Assembly: GCA_016720745.1 (NCBI GenBank)
Contig: JADKKA010000018.1
Span: 124,001 to 188,000, forward strand
Length of the DNA: 64,000 nucleotides
DNA from: Chitinophagaceae bacterium
GTDB taxonomy: Bacteria; Bacteroidota; Bacteroidia; Chitinophagales; Chitinophagaceae
Reading direction: 5' to 3'
The notes beneath the pieces were generated by a model, which had not been told where the DNA came from, searched no databases, and worked only from the letters and a program-made list of their open reading frames with translations. A program made the translations under genes and the position numbers. Each line of letters opens with the position of its first letter. The first letter of the stretch is position 1. Of this stretch, positions 10,058-19,399 are shown in pieces.

Positions 10058-10091
10058 GTTTTGGTGTATTAGACTGTTAATCTACCAAAAC
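10058..10091. promoter_or_regulatory. Inverted repeat upstream of CHAT copy 1
   Basis: GTTTTGGT (10058-10065) pairs with ACCAAAAC (10084-10091); ATTA and TAAT add an inner match. It sits 9-42 bases before the start codon of the gene at 10049. A similar repeat with the same outer form, GTTnnGGT...ACCnnAAC, precedes CHAT copy 2. It could be an operator or an RNA stem-loop; no regulator is identified. Confidence 0.4.
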
Positions 10092-10125
10092 TTTGAAAGA
10101 GCAACAATTAATATCTCTGGGTTGG

Positions 10126-10578
10126 TTACTCCACCAATACAAAGGCAGCCCAGTAATAGGGAGGGTATTTCTTCCGCATATCTGTTTGTGCCTGGCTAAA
10201 AGCGTCTTCTATTTTCTTTCCGCCCAGCCAGTAACCATAAAATGCGGTCATGAGTTCTGCGGTTTCCTTATCAGGTACCTGCCAGAGGCTGACGATCAGT
10301 TTTTTTACACCGGCCATCTTAAAAGCCCGTTGTAAACCGAATACACCCTCACTTCCTTTCACATCACCCAATGCAGTTTCGCAGGCACTGAGTACCACCA
10401 GTTCGGTATTGGAGAGATTCAGTTGTGAAATTTCATAGGCGGTCACAATACCATCTTCCACTCCTTCAATGGGTGTTTTGCCGCTCCAGGCGTAGTTGCC
10501 TCCTGCAAGGATCAGACCGCTTCGCAAAAGGGGATCTTCTGCCAGGGTATAACTGTTTTCACTATTGGCCATCGTTTC
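10126..10578. repeat. Near-identical direct repeat, copy 2 (CHAT 3' end)
   Basis: Second member of the pair with 6564-7016, encoding the same CHAT C-terminus including the catalytic Cys. The clustered identity at the 3' end points to gene conversion or strong constraint on this part. Confidence 0.9.
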
Positions 10579-13500
10579 TTTTGGGGCTAACTCCGGTTCA
10601 GGTAGAAAAAAGCCGTGAGTGGCGATATGCAGCACCTGCGGAGAATGGCCACTGAGTCCTTTCAGATTTTCTTCCGAAGCCGCCGTTTGGACATATAAAG
10701 TAGAACTGATTTCATTTTTTTCGAAAACCTGTTTTATTTTTTTGACTTCCTGCGCTGTACCCGGCAGATCAACCCAGGTTCCGCCTCTGCTTCCCCTGTT
10801 GGGAGGACTGTATACATTGGAGGACTTACCCGCTTTTTTATTTTTTTCGTTCGCTTTCACAATGCTGGTACTATCAAGTGTAAAGATGGCATCTCCGAAA
10901 AGGGTGATGCGCTCCGGTTTAGTACCCTTTGTATGCTGATCCTGCAAAGCAATCTGCCTTGTGCCGGTAAATTGTTTCAGCTGGTATTTATCCATCAGCA
11001 ATGTAAAACTGTCTACCCGTAAGGCATGAAAGGCAACGCTGTATAATTTTCCCGCCGGGGAGTAATTCACTTTTTTAATTCCAATCAGATAGGGTTCCAG
11101 TGGTGCCCATACCAGGTTATACAAATCATTTCCAAGAGCTTTTGCCGCTGATTTATTCCTGATCTCTGTACCCCGGTAAAAACTATTCACCATACTGGTA
11201 GCTGTATTACCTGCGCTGTCAAAAAGCTTTTCCAACTGTCTTTCCTCACAAAGGGGAACAAAAACAGGTACCGAATCCTTTTTATTCAGAATATAAGCGG
11301 CATAAATGATACTGTCCGTCCATTTTTTATTGTAAAGCCGGAAACGCACAAATTCAATGGCGATCTCATCATTGTCCAGCTGCAATTGAATATCACGTAC
11401 TGATACGGCAGCTGAAGCCTGCTGGGTTCTAAATGCTGTTGACCTGCGACCCAGGTCTTTTTCCATTTCTTCGACTTCTGTTTCTCTTGACTTCAATTCC
11501 TGGCTCCTGGCAGAAACCGGTTTGGAATACTGCTTAGATAAAAAAGATTTACCCGACAACCATTCCGTATAAATTCTTTGAATAGCCGTGTCATTACTTT
11601 TAATGATCTGATTGAGCAAAGTCCTGCTGTCGGACAGCACCATCGAATTCAGCGATAACTGAAGATTATAATTATTTAAGTAATAAGCCGGAGAGTGGTT
11701 CCTGTGATTAAACAAAAAACTATGATTGATACGCAAAATATCGCTGTTGTTCTCCAGATATGCTCGTTTTTCTGTTTCAGAAAAAATAGCCATTGAGTTT
11801 TTGATCCTTTCAAGATAGAGTAAGCAATTCTGCGTCGCGCAGGAATCTGCTTTCCGATATTCACCAGTAGCTGAATATAATTTGGCAAGGTCAAAAAGAT
11901 TGCCGGAATAAGCCGGACTCTTTACACCCTGACTGTTTTTCCTTATTGCAAGCGACTGTAGGTATAAACTTTCTGCTTCAGGATACCGGCGCTGTAAGGT
12001 ATAATTGAAGGCAAGACCTGCGAGTGCGTCAGCATAATCAGGATGAGCTTCACCCAGCACTTTACCTCTGCTAGTTATGACCTGGCGAATCAGCGAATCA
12101 GCCAGTTTGGTTTTACCTTTAATCCTGTAAAGGACCGCAAGATTATAAAGTGTGGAGGCATAATCCGGATGATCTTCCCCCAGGGTCCTTTTTCTTATGG
12201 CCAGTGCCTCAGTATATAAAGGTTCAGCCTTTTCATATTGCCAGGTATTTTTGAATATAGAGGCCAGCCAGTTTAAACTGCTTGCATACTCCGGGTGATC
12301 CGGACCCAGGATTTTTTTTCTGAGGTCCAGTGAAATGCGGCACAACTCCTCAGCTTTCTGAAACTGACCCAGGATGGAGTACATCGCTGCCAGGTTATTA
12401 TTTACTTTGATATAGTGAGGATGACCGATTCCCAATGCCTTTTCATAGATGGCCCTTGCCTGCAATAAAAGCGGCTCAGCCTTTTCCGGCATACCCATTG
12501 CTTCGTAATTATTAGCCAGATTATTAAGGCTGGCTGCGTAATCAGCATTGTCAGGGCCAAACACCTGTTTCCGCAATTCAGCGGCTTCCAGGTTGAATTT
12601 TTCGGCTTTTTCATATTGTGCGAGGTCCGAATAAACGGCTGCCAGGTTATTTAGACTTTGTGCATACAACGGGTGCTTCTCTCCCAGTTTTCTTTTACGG
12701 ACATCCATTGATTGAATAAAGAGGGACTCCGCCTTCTTATATAAGCCCATTTGATGATAGACCAATGCGAGATTATTGATGTATGTAGCATAAACGATGC
12801 TTTCTTCACCGGAAAATTTTTTCCTGATGGCAATGGCTTCCAGATAATACTGCACCGCTTCCTCAAATTTTCCCTGATCGGAGTATAAATTACCCAGTGC
12901 CAGATAACTCGAAGCGTTTTCAATATGCTGATCCCCATAATGCTTTTTCCTGATCCGAAGACCTTCCAAAATGGCTGGCTCGGCATTTGAATAAAGTCCC
13001 ATATCTGTATACAGTATGCCCAAGTTATTCAGCGCATACGCCACATTGGGATGGTCATTACCATTTATTTTTCTGGCAATCAACAGCGACTGATTATATA
13101 AAGTATCTGCCTGTTTATATTTTCCGGAATAACTGTACATCGAAGCCAGGTCATTTAATATAATTCCGTAAAAAATATGTTCCGTCCCCACTGTTTTTTG
13201 GGCTGATTGAATGGTCTTCTTAAACGAGGGTTCTGCTTTTGCATACTCACCCGTTTCCTTATACAGACCAGCCAGAGAAAAAAGAAATTCCGTATAAGTC
13301 CGGTTATTAACAAGCATCGAATCCTCCGCTATTTTTATAGCCTTTTGAAAATATATTTCCGCCTGATCATACCGGTTGATATCCTGATAAAACTTGCCCA
13401 ATTTTTTTAAAGAAGATAAATAGCCTGGATCGGCCTCTCCCAGGTTTTTTTTCTTTGCTGCAAGCGCTTCCAGCGAAACAGATTCTGACTGATTATTTTT

Positions 13501-13986
13501 TCCCTGCTTCGCCAATACAAATGCGAGATTTTCCAGACTGGTAATATAATTGTTGTGCAGCTTGCCAAGTATCCGGCCCTGTGACTCCACAGCCATTTTC
13601 AGATACTGTTCAGCCCTTTCATACTGTTCCATTTCGGAATACAAAACGCCGAGTACATTAAGTAAACTTGCATATTCCGGACTGTCTTCCCCTCCACTCT
13701 TTTTTCTGACGCCAAGTAACTCGAGATAATAACCCTCAGCATTTGAATATTTCCTGAGTATCTCGTTTAGTTTACCAAGATTATACAGTGAAGTGGCGTA
13801 GTTGATATGGTCTTTTCCAAATTCTTTCTCCGCACCCACGATTGCTTTTTCGGCAACTAAACGGGCTTTATCATAGTCCTCTTTACCATACAACACAAGC
13901 ACCTCATTATTCAGTTCTTCCCAGTTTTGGGCAATGGAAGTAACTGAAACAATATTTAGTAATAGCAGTAAGACAATCAATTTCAT
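10126..13986 (-). CDS. Exported TPR-CHAT protein (caspase-like peptidase fold), copy 2
   Basis: A 1286-residue paralogue of the next gene. I chose the Met at 13986 because it starts a clean signal peptide (MKLIVLLLLLNIVSVTSIAQ); the in-frame ATG at 14022 would add 12 polar residues and lies inside an inverted repeat. About 16 42-residue TPRs follow, then a helical linker and a CHAT domain with HIATHGFF (His near 1124) and VLSACETALG (Cys near 1202). The signal peptide implies action in the periplasm or outside the cell, unlike cytoplasmic CHAT proteases. The TPR and linker parts have diverged from copy 1 while the catalytic C-terminus is identical. The two genes are 76 bases apart (10050-10125) and may be co-transcribed. 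Confidence 0.88.
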   Translation of the reverse strand: MKLIVLLLLLNIVSVTSIAQNWEELNNEVLVLYGKEDYDKARLVAEKAIVGAEKEFGKDHINYATSLYNLGKLNEILRKYSNAEGYYLELLGVRKKSGGEDSPEYASLLNVLGVLYSEMEQYERAEQYLKMAVESQGRILGKLHNNYITSLENLAFVLAKQGKNNQSESVSLEALAAKKKNLGEADPGYLSSLKKLGKFYQDINRYDQAEIYFQKAIKIAEDSMLVNNRTYTEFLFSLAGLYKETGEYAKAEPSFKKTIQSAQKTVGTEHIFYGIILNDLASMYSYSGKYKQADTLYNQSLLIARKINGNDHPNVAYALNNLGILYTDMGLYSNAEPAILEGLRIRKKHYGDQHIENASSYLALGNLYSDQGKFEEAVQYYLEAIAIRKKFSGEESIVYATYINNLALVYHQMGLYKKAESLFIQSMDVRKRKLGEKHPLYAQSLNNLAAVYSDLAQYEKAEKFNLEAAELRKQVFGPDNADYAASLNNLANNYEAMGMPEKAEPLLLQARAIYEKALGIGHPHYIKVNNNLAAMYSILGQFQKAEELCRISLDLRKKILGPDHPEYASSLNWLASIFKNTWQYEKAEPLYTEALAIRKRTLGEDHPDYASTLYNLAVLYRIKGKTKLADSLIRQVITSRGKVLGEAHPDYADALAGLAFNYTLQRRYPEAESLYLQSLAIRKNSQGVKSPAYSGNLFDLAKLYSATGEYRKADSCATQNCLLYLERIKNSMAIFSETEKRAYLENNSDILRINHSFLFNHRNHSPAYYLNNYNLQLSLNSMVLSDSRTLLNQIIKSNDTAIQRIYTEWLSGKSFLSKQYSKPVSARSQELKSRETEVEEMEKDLGRRSTAFRTQQASAAVSVRDIQLQLDNDEIAIEFVRFRLYNKKWTDSIIYAAYILNKKDSVPVFVPLCEERQLEKLFDSAGNTATSMVNSFYRGTEIRNKSAAKALGNDLYNLVWAPLEPYLIGIKKVNYSPAGKLYSVAFHALRVDSFTLLMDKYQLKQFTGTRQIALQDQHTKGTKPERITLFGDAIFTLDSTSIVKANEKNKKAGKSSNVYSPPNRGSRGGTWVDLPGTAQEVKKIKQVFEKNEISSTLYVQTAASEENLKGLSGHSPQVLHIATHGFFLPEPELAPKETMANSENSYTLAEDPLLRSGLILAGGNYAWSGKTPIEGVEDGIVTAYEISQLNLSNTELVVLSACETALGDVKGSEGVFGLQRAFKMAGVKKLIVSLWQVPDKETAELMTAFYGYWLGGKKIEDAFSQAQTDMRKKYPPYYWAAFVLVE

Positions 13987-14008
13987 ATGTAGACGGGGCT
14001 CGTAGCAG

Positions 14009-14040
14009 GTTAAGGTAGACAATAATCATAAAACCTTAAC
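14009..14040. promoter_or_regulatory. Inverted repeat upstream of CHAT copy 2
   Basis: GTTAAGGT (14009-14016) pairs with ACCTTAAC (14033-14040) across a 16-base spacer. It lies 23-54 bases before the start chosen at 13986. The outer bases match the inverted repeat before CHAT copy 1, suggesting a shared control site. Confidence 0.4.
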
Positions 14041-14060
14041 TACCCTGTGGCGGGTATAAA

Positions 14061-14088
14061 AAAAAGAGGCTTGATAGTGCCTCTTTTT
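14061..14088 (-). terminator. Rho-independent terminator after asnS
   Basis: AAAAAGAGGC (14061-14070) and GCCTCTTTTT (14079-14088) form a 10-bp stem with an 8-base loop. On the minus strand the stem is followed by a run of T, as expected just past the asnS stop at 14117. It also insulates the CHAT gene downstream. Confidence 0.85.
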
Positions 14089-14116
14089 ATTTGTTTCTTT
14101 TTTAACCTCTTCTCGA

Positions 14117-15568
14117 TTAAAACTCCGCACTCCCTGGTGTCCTCGGAAAAGCTATCACATCACGGATATTCGTCATACCCGTTACAAACTGCACCATGCG
14201 CTCAAAGCCCAGACCAAAACCGGCATGCGGCACAGTTCCATAACGGCGGGTATCGAGGTACCACCAGAGTTCTTCCAACGGAATACCGATTTCTTTCATC
14301 CGGTCTTCGAGTTTACTGAGTCGTTCTTCTCTTTGTGATCCTCCTACGATTTCGCCAATTCCCGGGGCCAGAATATCCATGGCTGCCACGGTGGGTTGAC
14401 CGGGTGCGCAATCATCATTCTGCCGCATATAGAAAGCCTTGATGGCAGCGGGATAATTATACAGAATCACCGGTTTCTTAAAATGCTTTTCCACCAGGTA
14501 GCGTTCATGTTCACTTTGCAGATCCATCCCCCAGCCGGTGATGGGGTACTGGAATTTCTTTTTCTTATTGTGATTGCTTTCTTTCAGGATTTCAATGGCA
14601 TCAGTATATGTGAGTCTTTCAAAACCATTGTTCAACACAAATTCCAGTTTCTCGATCAATCCTAACTCACTCCGCTTGTCCTGTGGTAACTGTTTCTCCT
14701 CATCCGCCAGGCGCTGGGCCAGAAAGTCCAGGTCTTCGCGGTTATTTTCCATGGCATAGCGGATGATGTATTGAATAAATTCCTCAGCCAGGTTCATATT
14801 ATCTTCCAGATCATAAAAAGCCATCTCTGGTTCAATCATCCAGAATTCTGCGAGGTGCCGGGCGGTATTACTATTCTCTGCGCGGAAAGTGGGACCGAAT
14901 GTATAAATCTCTCCAAAAGCGGTAGCACCGAGTTCCCCTTCCAGCTGACCGCTCACGGTTAAATTAGTGGCACGACCAAAGAAGTCCTGTTTAAAGTCCA
15001 CTTCGCCTTTTTCATTCCGGGGCGTTTGGTCAAACGGCAGTGTGCTCACCCGGAACATTTCACCGGCGCCTTCTGCATCGCTGGCCGTGATGATGGGAGT
15101 GTGCATATACACAAATCCTTTTTCATTGAAGAATTTGTGAATGGCGAAAGCCAAAGCATGACGCACACGGAATACAGACCCGAAAGTATTGGTACGAAAA
15201 CGCAAGTGGGCGATTTCGCGAAGAAATTCAAGACTGTGCTTCTTGGGTTGCAAAGGATATTTTTCGGCATCACTGTCGCCCAGGATTTCAATTTGGGTCG
15301 CTTTCAAATCCATTTTTTGGCCTTTGCCCAGTGAAGGCACAATGGTACCTGTTACTTTCATCGAAGCGGAAGTCGTGATTCTTTTGAGCAGTTCTTCCTG
15401 CTGGGAGCCCAGTTCCACCACTACCTGTAAATTATTATTGGTACTGCCATCATTAAGGGCAATAAACTGGTTATTGCGGAAGGTCCGTACCCAACCCATC
15501 ACCGTTACTTCCTGTCCCTGCGGCTCCATGGCCAGCAGCTCTTTGATCCTGATTCGCTTGTTGAACAT
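14117..15568 (-). CDS. asnS: Asparaginyl-tRNA synthetase
   Basis: A 483-residue class II aminoacyl-tRNA synthetase that charges tRNA-Asn with asparagine. An N-terminal OB fold (VMGWVRTFRNNQFIALNDGS, about 20-40) binds the anticodon. The catalytic domain has motif 2 (FRAENSNTARHLAEFW) and motif 3 (GFGLGFERMV) near the C-terminus. Length and these motifs fit AsnRS rather than the longer bacterial AspRS. The -7 element TATCTTTG is at 15596-15589 on the minus strand, 20 bases before the start, and a strong terminator lies at 14061-14088, so the gene appears monocistronic. Confidence 0.97.
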   Translation of the reverse strand: MFNKRIRIKELLAMEPQGQEVTVMGWVRTFRNNQFIALNDGSTNNNLQVVVELGSQQEELLKRITTSASMKVTGTIVPSLGKGQKMDLKATQIEILGDSDAEKYPLQPKKHSLEFLREIAHLRFRTNTFGSVFRVRHALAFAIHKFFNEKGFVYMHTPIITASDAEGAGEMFRVSTLPFDQTPRNEKGEVDFKQDFFGRATNLTVSGQLEGELGATAFGEIYTFGPTFRAENSNTARHLAEFWMIEPEMAFYDLEDNMNLAEEFIQYIIRYAMENNREDLDFLAQRLADEEKQLPQDKRSELGLIEKLEFVLNNGFERLTYTDAIEILKESNHNKKKKFQYPITGWGMDLQSEHERYLVEKHFKKPVILYNYPAAIKAFYMRQNDDCAPGQPTVAAMDILAPGIGEIVGGSQREERLSKLEDRMKEIGIPLEELWWYLDTRRYGTVPHAGFGLGFERMVQFVTGMTNIRDVIAFPRTPGSAEF

Positions 15569-15588
15569 TGCTTATGTTTTGAGAGGGG

Positions 15589-15596
15589 CAAAGATA
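15589..15596 (-). promoter_or_regulatory. Bacteroidota -7 element of asnS
   Basis: On the minus strand this reads TATCTTTG, an exact match to TAnnTTTG, placed 20 bases before the asnS start. I could not see a clear -33 TTG. Confidence 0.6.
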
Positions 15597-15651
15597 ATCA
15601 TTGGGTCATGATTTCCCTTTTCATCATAACAGTAGCATAATATTCTGATCA

Positions 15652-15681
15652 TTTTGTCATAACAAGGGGCTTGTAATCTTG
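15652..15681 (+). promoter_or_regulatory. Bacteroidota-type promoter of the choice-of-anchor gene
   Basis: TTTTG at 15652-15656 and TAATCTTG at 15674-15681 are separated by 17 bases, close to the Bacteroidota TTG-N17-23-TAnnTTTG arrangement. The start codon at 15698 follows 16 bases later. Confidence 0.6.
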
Positions 15682-15697
15682 CGCACAAATTAACTGC

Positions 15698-17193
15698 ATG
15701 AGATTTGTCCTGACTTTCTTCATCGCTTTTCCGGCACTCTTTATCCTTTCCTGCAAAAAAGGGATCGAAACCCCGGTAGCCACCGAAGACGCTTTCAGTA
15801 TTGCGGAAATAGGCTCCATTGATGTGGGCGATCTGGGCGCTGCGGAGATCAGTGCGTTTGATCCAGGTACCAATAGACTTTTTATCGTCAATAACAGTAC
15901 CGTCAACAAGATTGATGTGGTTGACCTTTCAAATCCGGCCAAACCTGTTTATCTGCAATCAATCAGTTTGGGTACTTATGGAGGATATGTGAATAGCCTG
16001 GATGTATCTGAAGGAAAACTGGCTGCGGCCATCGAAGCTGCCGTTAAACAGGACCCCGGAAAAGTGGTAGTCTTTGATTGTGCTAATTACAGCGAAATAA
16101 AAGTAATCCCTGTTGGCGCTTTGCCGGATATGATTACTTACAGTCCGGATGGTAAATTTATTCTTACGGCCAACGAGGGAGAGCCAAATGATACTTACAC
16201 CAATGATCCGGTAGGATCGGTTTCTATCATTACTGTACCTGAATATGCAGTTACAAATATTGATTTTTCCGCATTCAGTTCCTCTCTGTCCACACTCAGG
16301 TCCCAGGGTTTTCGGGTATTCGGACCCGGTAACAATTTTGCGAAGGATATTGAGCCCGAATATATCACCGTGTCTGCTGATTCCAGAACAGCCTGGGTAA
16401 CCCTGCAGGAAAACAATGCCATTGCACAAATTGACCTGAGTGCCAAAGCAGCTGTAAAAATCATGCCGCTGGGCTACAAACACTATGGTCTGGAGCCTTA
16501 CAAAATGGACCTTAGTGACCGCGACAATACCATCGCCTTCAATAAAACATGGAATGTAAAAGGGATGTTTCAACCCGATGCCATTGCCGTTTTACCTTAT
16601 AATGTACCCCTGCTTTTTACGGCCAACGAAGGAGATGCCAGGGAATACTCAGCTTATGCTGAGGTCAAACGTATCAAAGATATTACGCTGGATCCTTTCC
16701 GGTTTCAGGATGCTTCCATCCTCCGGCAGGATGCCAACCTGGGCAGGTTGAATATTACTACTTCGCAGGGAGATACCGATGGAGATGGCGATTTTGATGA
16801 ATTGTTTTCCTTTGGTGCCCGATCATTCAGCATCTGGAATGGTCTGACAGGTGATCTGGTGTATGACAGCAAAAATGAACTGGATGTCGCCTGTTCGGCC
16901 GCCGGTTTATATGATGATGGACGTAGTGATGATAAAGGGGCCGAACCCGAAGGGCTTTGTATTGGAAAAATCGGGAATAAGACAATTCTCTTTATCGGAT
17001 TGGAAAGAGCCGATGCCATGGCCATGTATGATATTACTTATCCATATTACCCTGTTTTTATCAAAGTACTCCGCACCGGAGATGGACCGGAAGGAATGTT
17101 GTTTATCCCGGCTGAAAAAGCCCGAATGGAAAAAGCCTGGTGATTGTAAGCAGTGAAAACGATGGTCAGGTAAAAGTCTTTTCTAGCAAATAA
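15698..17193 (+). CDS. Choice-of-anchor I-type lipoprotein, frameshifted near its end
   Basis: An exported protein resembling the choice-of-anchor I (beta-propeller, alkaline-phosphatase/phytase-like) family. The N-terminus is a lipoprotein signal with FILSC, so Cys 19 would be lipidated. Propeller-like strands follow (TYSPDGKFILTANEGEPND), then an Asp-rich Ca-binding-type loop (DTDGDGDFDE), then GDGPEGMLFIPAE. As read, the frame ends at 17143. One extra A in the A5 run at 17115-17119 restores the expected ending (SPNGKSLVIVSSENDGQVKV) to a stop at 17191-17193. The break is therefore a 1-base loss close to the C-terminus, either a sequence error or a recent mutation. Enzymatic role is unproven. 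Confidence 0.8.
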
Positions 17194-17215
17194 GCAGTTA
17201 GAAAACCAGGAGGCA

Positions 17216-17251
17216 AGGGCATTAGCTATCATGGCTAATGCCCTCTTTTTT
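17216..17251 (+). terminator. Rho-independent terminator
   Basis: AGGGCATTAGC (17216-17226) pairs perfectly with GCTAATGCCCT (17234-17244) over a 7-base loop and is followed by CTTTTTTT. It lies 22 bases after the restored stop of the choice-of-anchor gene (17191-17193), supporting that position as the true gene end. Confidence 0.9.
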
Positions 17252-17270
17252 GGGCTAAAAGGCTGAAATT

Positions 17271-17300
17271 TTTGTTTTTCCCCTTTTCTCTGTATACTTG
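17271..17300 (+). promoter_or_regulatory. Bacteroidota-type promoter of rho
   Basis: TTTG at 17271-17274 and TATACTTG at 17293-17300, with 18 bases between TTG and TA, fit the Bacteroidota promoter. It leaves a leader of about 135 bases before the rho start at 17441, long enough for the autoregulation known for rho in other bacteria. Confidence 0.6.
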
Positions 17301-17440
17301 CACCAGAAACAAGGCCGATTAATTACAGTTCCCCAAGGCTTTAGCTGATACTACCCGCCGAATCCATTCAATCATAAACCTTTATTCTCAAATTACTTAG
17401 ACTGGTGACTGCGAGTTGTGATTAACCCTAAGAAGTATAT

Positions 17441-19096
17441 ATGTACGACATTTTGCAATTGAACGACATGCTCGTTCCTGAACTGCTGGATATAGCTGAG
17501 CAGTTGAAAATACCAAACGCCAAAAAACTGAGTAAACAAGACCTGGTCTATAAAATTCTCGACAGCCAGGCCATTGCCGGAGCCAAAGGGGCTAAACCTG
17601 TGGATGACGGTAAGCGTAAAAGAATTATCAAAACCACCACCGCCACCGGAAGTGAAGAAGCTGAAGTGGAAAGCGGTGATGAAGAAAAAGCAATGAATAA
17701 AAAACCCAATATGCCCGTTAAAAAACCAGTCCGTACCCCCGCTGCAGAAGGAGAAAAGCCAGCTCCGGTTAAAAAGCCAAGGAAGAAAGCCCATGAAGAA
17801 GAAGCCGCTGCTCCCCAGCAGGTGAATGAAGCACCCCCGGTTGAAAATGGTAATGATAATAGTGATGTTGCTGAAATTATTGCTTCTGCTTCAGCTGCTG
17901 CCCAGCCTTCTCCGGAACCCAATCCGCAGGGAGCTCCCAAAGTATATCCCGCTCGCCGCGAACAACAGTTCAATGTAGAATTTGATGGCGTGATCCTGAG
18001 TGAAGGTGTGCTGGAAATGATGCCGGATGGTTATGGATTCCTGCGCTCTTCTGATTACAATTATCTCTCCTCACCGGATGACGTATATGTATCTCCCTCC
18101 CAGATTAAACTCTTTGGTTTAAAAACAGGTGATACTGTGAATGGAGCGGTGCGTCCGCCGAAAGAAGGTGAAAAATATTTTGCCCTGCTGAAAGTGGATA
18201 CCATCAATGGTAAAACACCGGAGGAAGTAAGAGACCGGGTACCATTTGATTACCTGACCCCCTTATTCCCTTTTGAAAAACTGAACCTGTTTACCACTCC
18301 TTCAGATTATTCCACCCGGATCATGGACCTGTTTACACCGATAGGTAAAGGTCAGCGTGGATTGATTGTGGCGCAGCCCAAAACGGGTAAGACCATGTTG
18401 CTGAAAGCTGTGGCCAATGCAATTGCTGCCAATCACCCCGAGTGCTACCTGATGGTAGTGCTTGTTGATGAGCGTCCGGAAGAGGTTACCGATATGGAAA
18501 GAAGTATCAAGGGTGAAGTGATTGCTTCCACCTTTGATGAGCCGGCAGAGAAACACGTTAAAGTGTCTACCATCGCTTTGCAAAAAGCCAAGAGACTGGT
18601 AGAATGCGGACATGATGTGGTAATCCTGCTGGATTCGATTACCCGTCTGGCCCGTGCCCACAACACAGTAGCTCCTGCTTCCGGTAAAGTATTATCGGGT
18701 GGTGTGGAAGCTAATGCCATGCAAAAGCCCAAGCAATTCTTTGGTGCTGCCCGTAAAATTGAAGGCGGCGGTTCACTCACCATCATTGCCACTGCCCTTG
18801 TTGATACCGGCAGTAAAATGGATGAAGTGATCTTTGAGGAATTCAAGGGAACCGGTAATATGGAATTACAGCTGGAACGTAAACTCTCCAACAAAAGAAT
18901 TTATCCTGCTATTGATATTGTGGCCTCTTCCACCCGCCGCGACGACCTGCTGCTGGAAAGAGATGTGCTGCAAAGAATGAACCTGCTCCGTGTATATCTC
19001 ACCGACATGAATCCCGAAGAAGCCATGCGTGAATTGCAAAACCGGATGAAGGGTACCAAGAGCAATGAGGAGTTTCTGGCGAGTATGAATGGATGA
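17441..19096 (+). CDS. rho: Transcription termination factor Rho
   Basis: A 551-residue RNA-dependent ATPase that ends transcription of untranslated RNA. An N-terminal Rho_N/SAP-like helix set (about 1-45: LLDIAEQLKIPNAKKLSKQD) is followed by a Lys/Pro/Ala-rich, probably disordered insert (about 50-165). Then come the RNA-binding cold-shock-like domain (GVLEMMPDGYGFLRS) and the RecA core with Walker A (AQPKTGKTMLLK), Walker B region (VVLVDERPEEVTDM) and LLDSITRLARAHN. The insert makes it longer than the ~420-residue E. coli protein, as is usual in Bacteroidota. It has its own promoter and a long leader. Confidence 0.97.
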   Translation: MYDILQLNDMLVPELLDIAEQLKIPNAKKLSKQDLVYKILDSQAIAGAKGAKPVDDGKRKRIIKTTTATGSEEAEVESGDEEKAMNKKPNMPVKKPVRTPAAEGEKPAPVKKPRKKAHEEEAAAPQQVNEAPPVENGNDNSDVAEIIASASAAAQPSPEPNPQGAPKVYPARREQQFNVEFDGVILSEGVLEMMPDGYGFLRSSDYNYLSSPDDVYVSPSQIKLFGLKTGDTVNGAVRPPKEGEKYFALLKVDTINGKTPEEVRDRVPFDYLTPLFPFEKLNLFTTPSDYSTRIMDLFTPIGKGQRGLIVAQPKTGKTMLLKAVANAIAANHPECYLMVVLVDERPEEVTDMERSIKGEVIASTFDEPAEKHVKVSTIALQKAKRLVECGHDVVILLDSITRLARAHNTVAPASGKVLSGGVEANAMQKPKQFFGAARKIEGGGSLTIIATALVDTGSKMDEVIFEEFKGTGNMELQLERKLSNKRIYPAIDIVASSTRRDDLLLERDVLQRMNLLRVYLTDMNPEEAMRELQNRMKGTKSNEEFLASMNG

Positions 19097-19399
19097 GGGA
19101 GGAGGTTTATTCGTTGAGTAGTTGAGATGTTTAGCGGTTGAGGGGTTTAGAAACAGCCTGGTATTTACCGCATTTCTTCTTTCAAATCATCATTTATTTA
19201 TAAGTGGTTCAACCGGCGTTTGCCTGATTGTGGTAATGCCTATTAAAGAATCGTTGCTCCTCATTAAATGACGACGCTTAATAAGAAGCGGCCCCAGCGG
19301 GGCCCAATCCCGGTAACATAAACGACGAATTTTTTTCTTCTTGCCCCAGCGGGGCAAAACCGATTATCACCCCCGTTCCCGTACATTCGCATCAGTCTG
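19097..19399. other. Gap between rho and mnmH with two GC-rich palindromes
   Basis: There is no credible gene here. The stretch holds the palindromes listed separately at 19290-19357, and TACATTCG at 19382-19389, a one-mismatch -7 element 10 bases before the mnmH start. I see no clear T-rich terminator directly after rho. Confidence 0.6.
19290..19357. repeat. Pair of GCCCC-AGC-GGGGC palindromes
   Basis: GGCCCCAGCGGGGCC (19290-19304) and TTGCCCCAGCGGGGCAA (19341-19357) share the core GCCCCAGCGGGGC and are 36 bases apart. Each would form a tight hairpin with a 3-base loop. The paired arrangement resembles REP/BIME-like dispersed repeats. Whether other copies exist in the genome cannot be seen here. 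Confidence 0.7.

Noticed and set aside
6564..13986. TPR-CHAT genes as a CRISPR-associated caspase (Csx29-type) system
   Set aside because: No CRISPR array or gRAMP-type effector is in the window, and both proteins have export signals.
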